Assembly (NCBI GenBank): GCA_900556345.1
Contig: USOM01000052.1
Location: 1 to 6,444, forward strand
Source of the DNA: an uncultured Clostridium sp.
GTDB lineage: Bacteria > Bacillota > Clostridia > TANB77 > CAG-508
Direction: 5' to 3'
DNA length: 6,444 nucleotides
Part shown: positions 6,287-6,444 of the stretch, in pieces
Numbering within the stretch: position 1 is the stretch's first letter
How the letters are laid out: each line of letters begins with the position of its first letter
Made by a program: the position numbers and the translations under genes
Notes under the pieces: model-generated
What the model was told of the DNA's origin: nothing
Databases searched by the model: none
Seen by the model: only the letters and a program-made list of their open reading frames with translations

Positions 6287-6333
6287 ATTTACATATATTC
6301 CTTTCTTTTTTATGTTAAAAATTTACTATGCTT

Positions 6334-6362
6334 AGTATAACATTTCAAAATTAATTAGTCAA
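6334..6362 (-). promoter_or_regulatory. Sigma-A-type promoter for the nucleoside kinase gene
   Basis: On the minus strand TTGACT (6362-6357), a 17-base spacer and TATACT (6339-6334) form a strong promoter. The predicted start near 6327 gives a leader of about 40 bases. The gene therefore has its own start, probably read on through RNHCP. Confidence 0.8.
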
Positions 6363-6395
6363 ATATTCTTTAATTCCCCGAAAGCCTTCTATAAT

Positions 6396-6444
6396 TCATT
6401 TATGATAATGTCTTAATAAATCATTTAGGAAAATGTCTTAATTT
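6396..6444. repeat. Two imperfect 25-bp tandem units, running off the right edge
   Basis: The 22 bases from 6396 (TCATTTATGATAATGTCTTAAT) recur from 6421 with two differences, a period of 25. The second unit is cut by the window end. No third copy precedes 6396. The units sit about 35 bases upstream of the kinase -35 box. They could be binding sites, or terminal repeats of a mobile element such as those of IS21-type elements; the sequence here does not decide. Confidence 0.7.

Noticed and set aside
6396..6444. Start of a CRISPR array
   Set aside because: The units abut with a 25-base period and leave no room for unique spacers; no cas gene is present.

Overview
The window is AT-rich, with purine-rich AAGGAGG-type ribosome binding sites, TTGAC/TATAAT promoters spaced by 17 bases and short intergenic gaps. 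This points to a low-GC Firmicute, most likely a Clostridia-class anaerobe, though no marker fixes genus or species. Nearly all of the window is coding and no gap between genes exceeds about 160 bases.

Layout from left to right. (1) 1-379, minus strand: the N-terminal 126 codons of a histidine phosphatase (phosphoglycerate mutase-like), running off the left edge. (2) 380-537: a divergent promoter region with one recognisable promoter for each direction. (3) 538-1710, plus strand: a secreted/membrane TPM-domain protein (signal peptide, TPM-like ectodomain, one membrane helix, long helical cytoplasmic part). (4) 1720-1752: a 15-bp perfect hairpin that serves as a shared bidirectional terminator for the converging genes. 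(5) 2704-1772 and 4101-2710, minus strand: a two-gene operon of a radical SAM/SPASM-like enzyme followed 5 bases later by a DUF2207-like membrane protein, whose C-terminal tail holds all seven of its cysteines in an SSCAH / CACACACA / GGGRAGC pattern. The operon has its own promoter and a roughly 105-base leader containing a long AT-rich hairpin. (6) 4577-4263, minus strand: an RNHCP-domain zinc-ribbon-like protein. (7) 4594-4644: a REP-like palindrome between RNHCP and the next gene. (8) 6286-4646, minus strand: a TGS + ThrRS-like + P-loop nucleoside (uridine-type) kinase with its own promoter. (9) 6396-6444: two imperfect 25-bp tandem units running off the right edge.

The most interesting part is the radical SAM/Cys-tail pair. 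The coupled genes, the Fe-S enzyme with an N-terminal region resembling a peptide-recognition (PqqD-like) domain, and the partner whose cysteines are all in one repetitive tail predicted to lie in the cytoplasm together suggest a post-translational modification system that acts on the tail of a membrane-anchored protein, rather than on a small free peptide. This is inference; the sequence shows the architecture but not the chemistry. The convergent TPM-domain protein is a plausible functional neighbour but is transcribed separately.
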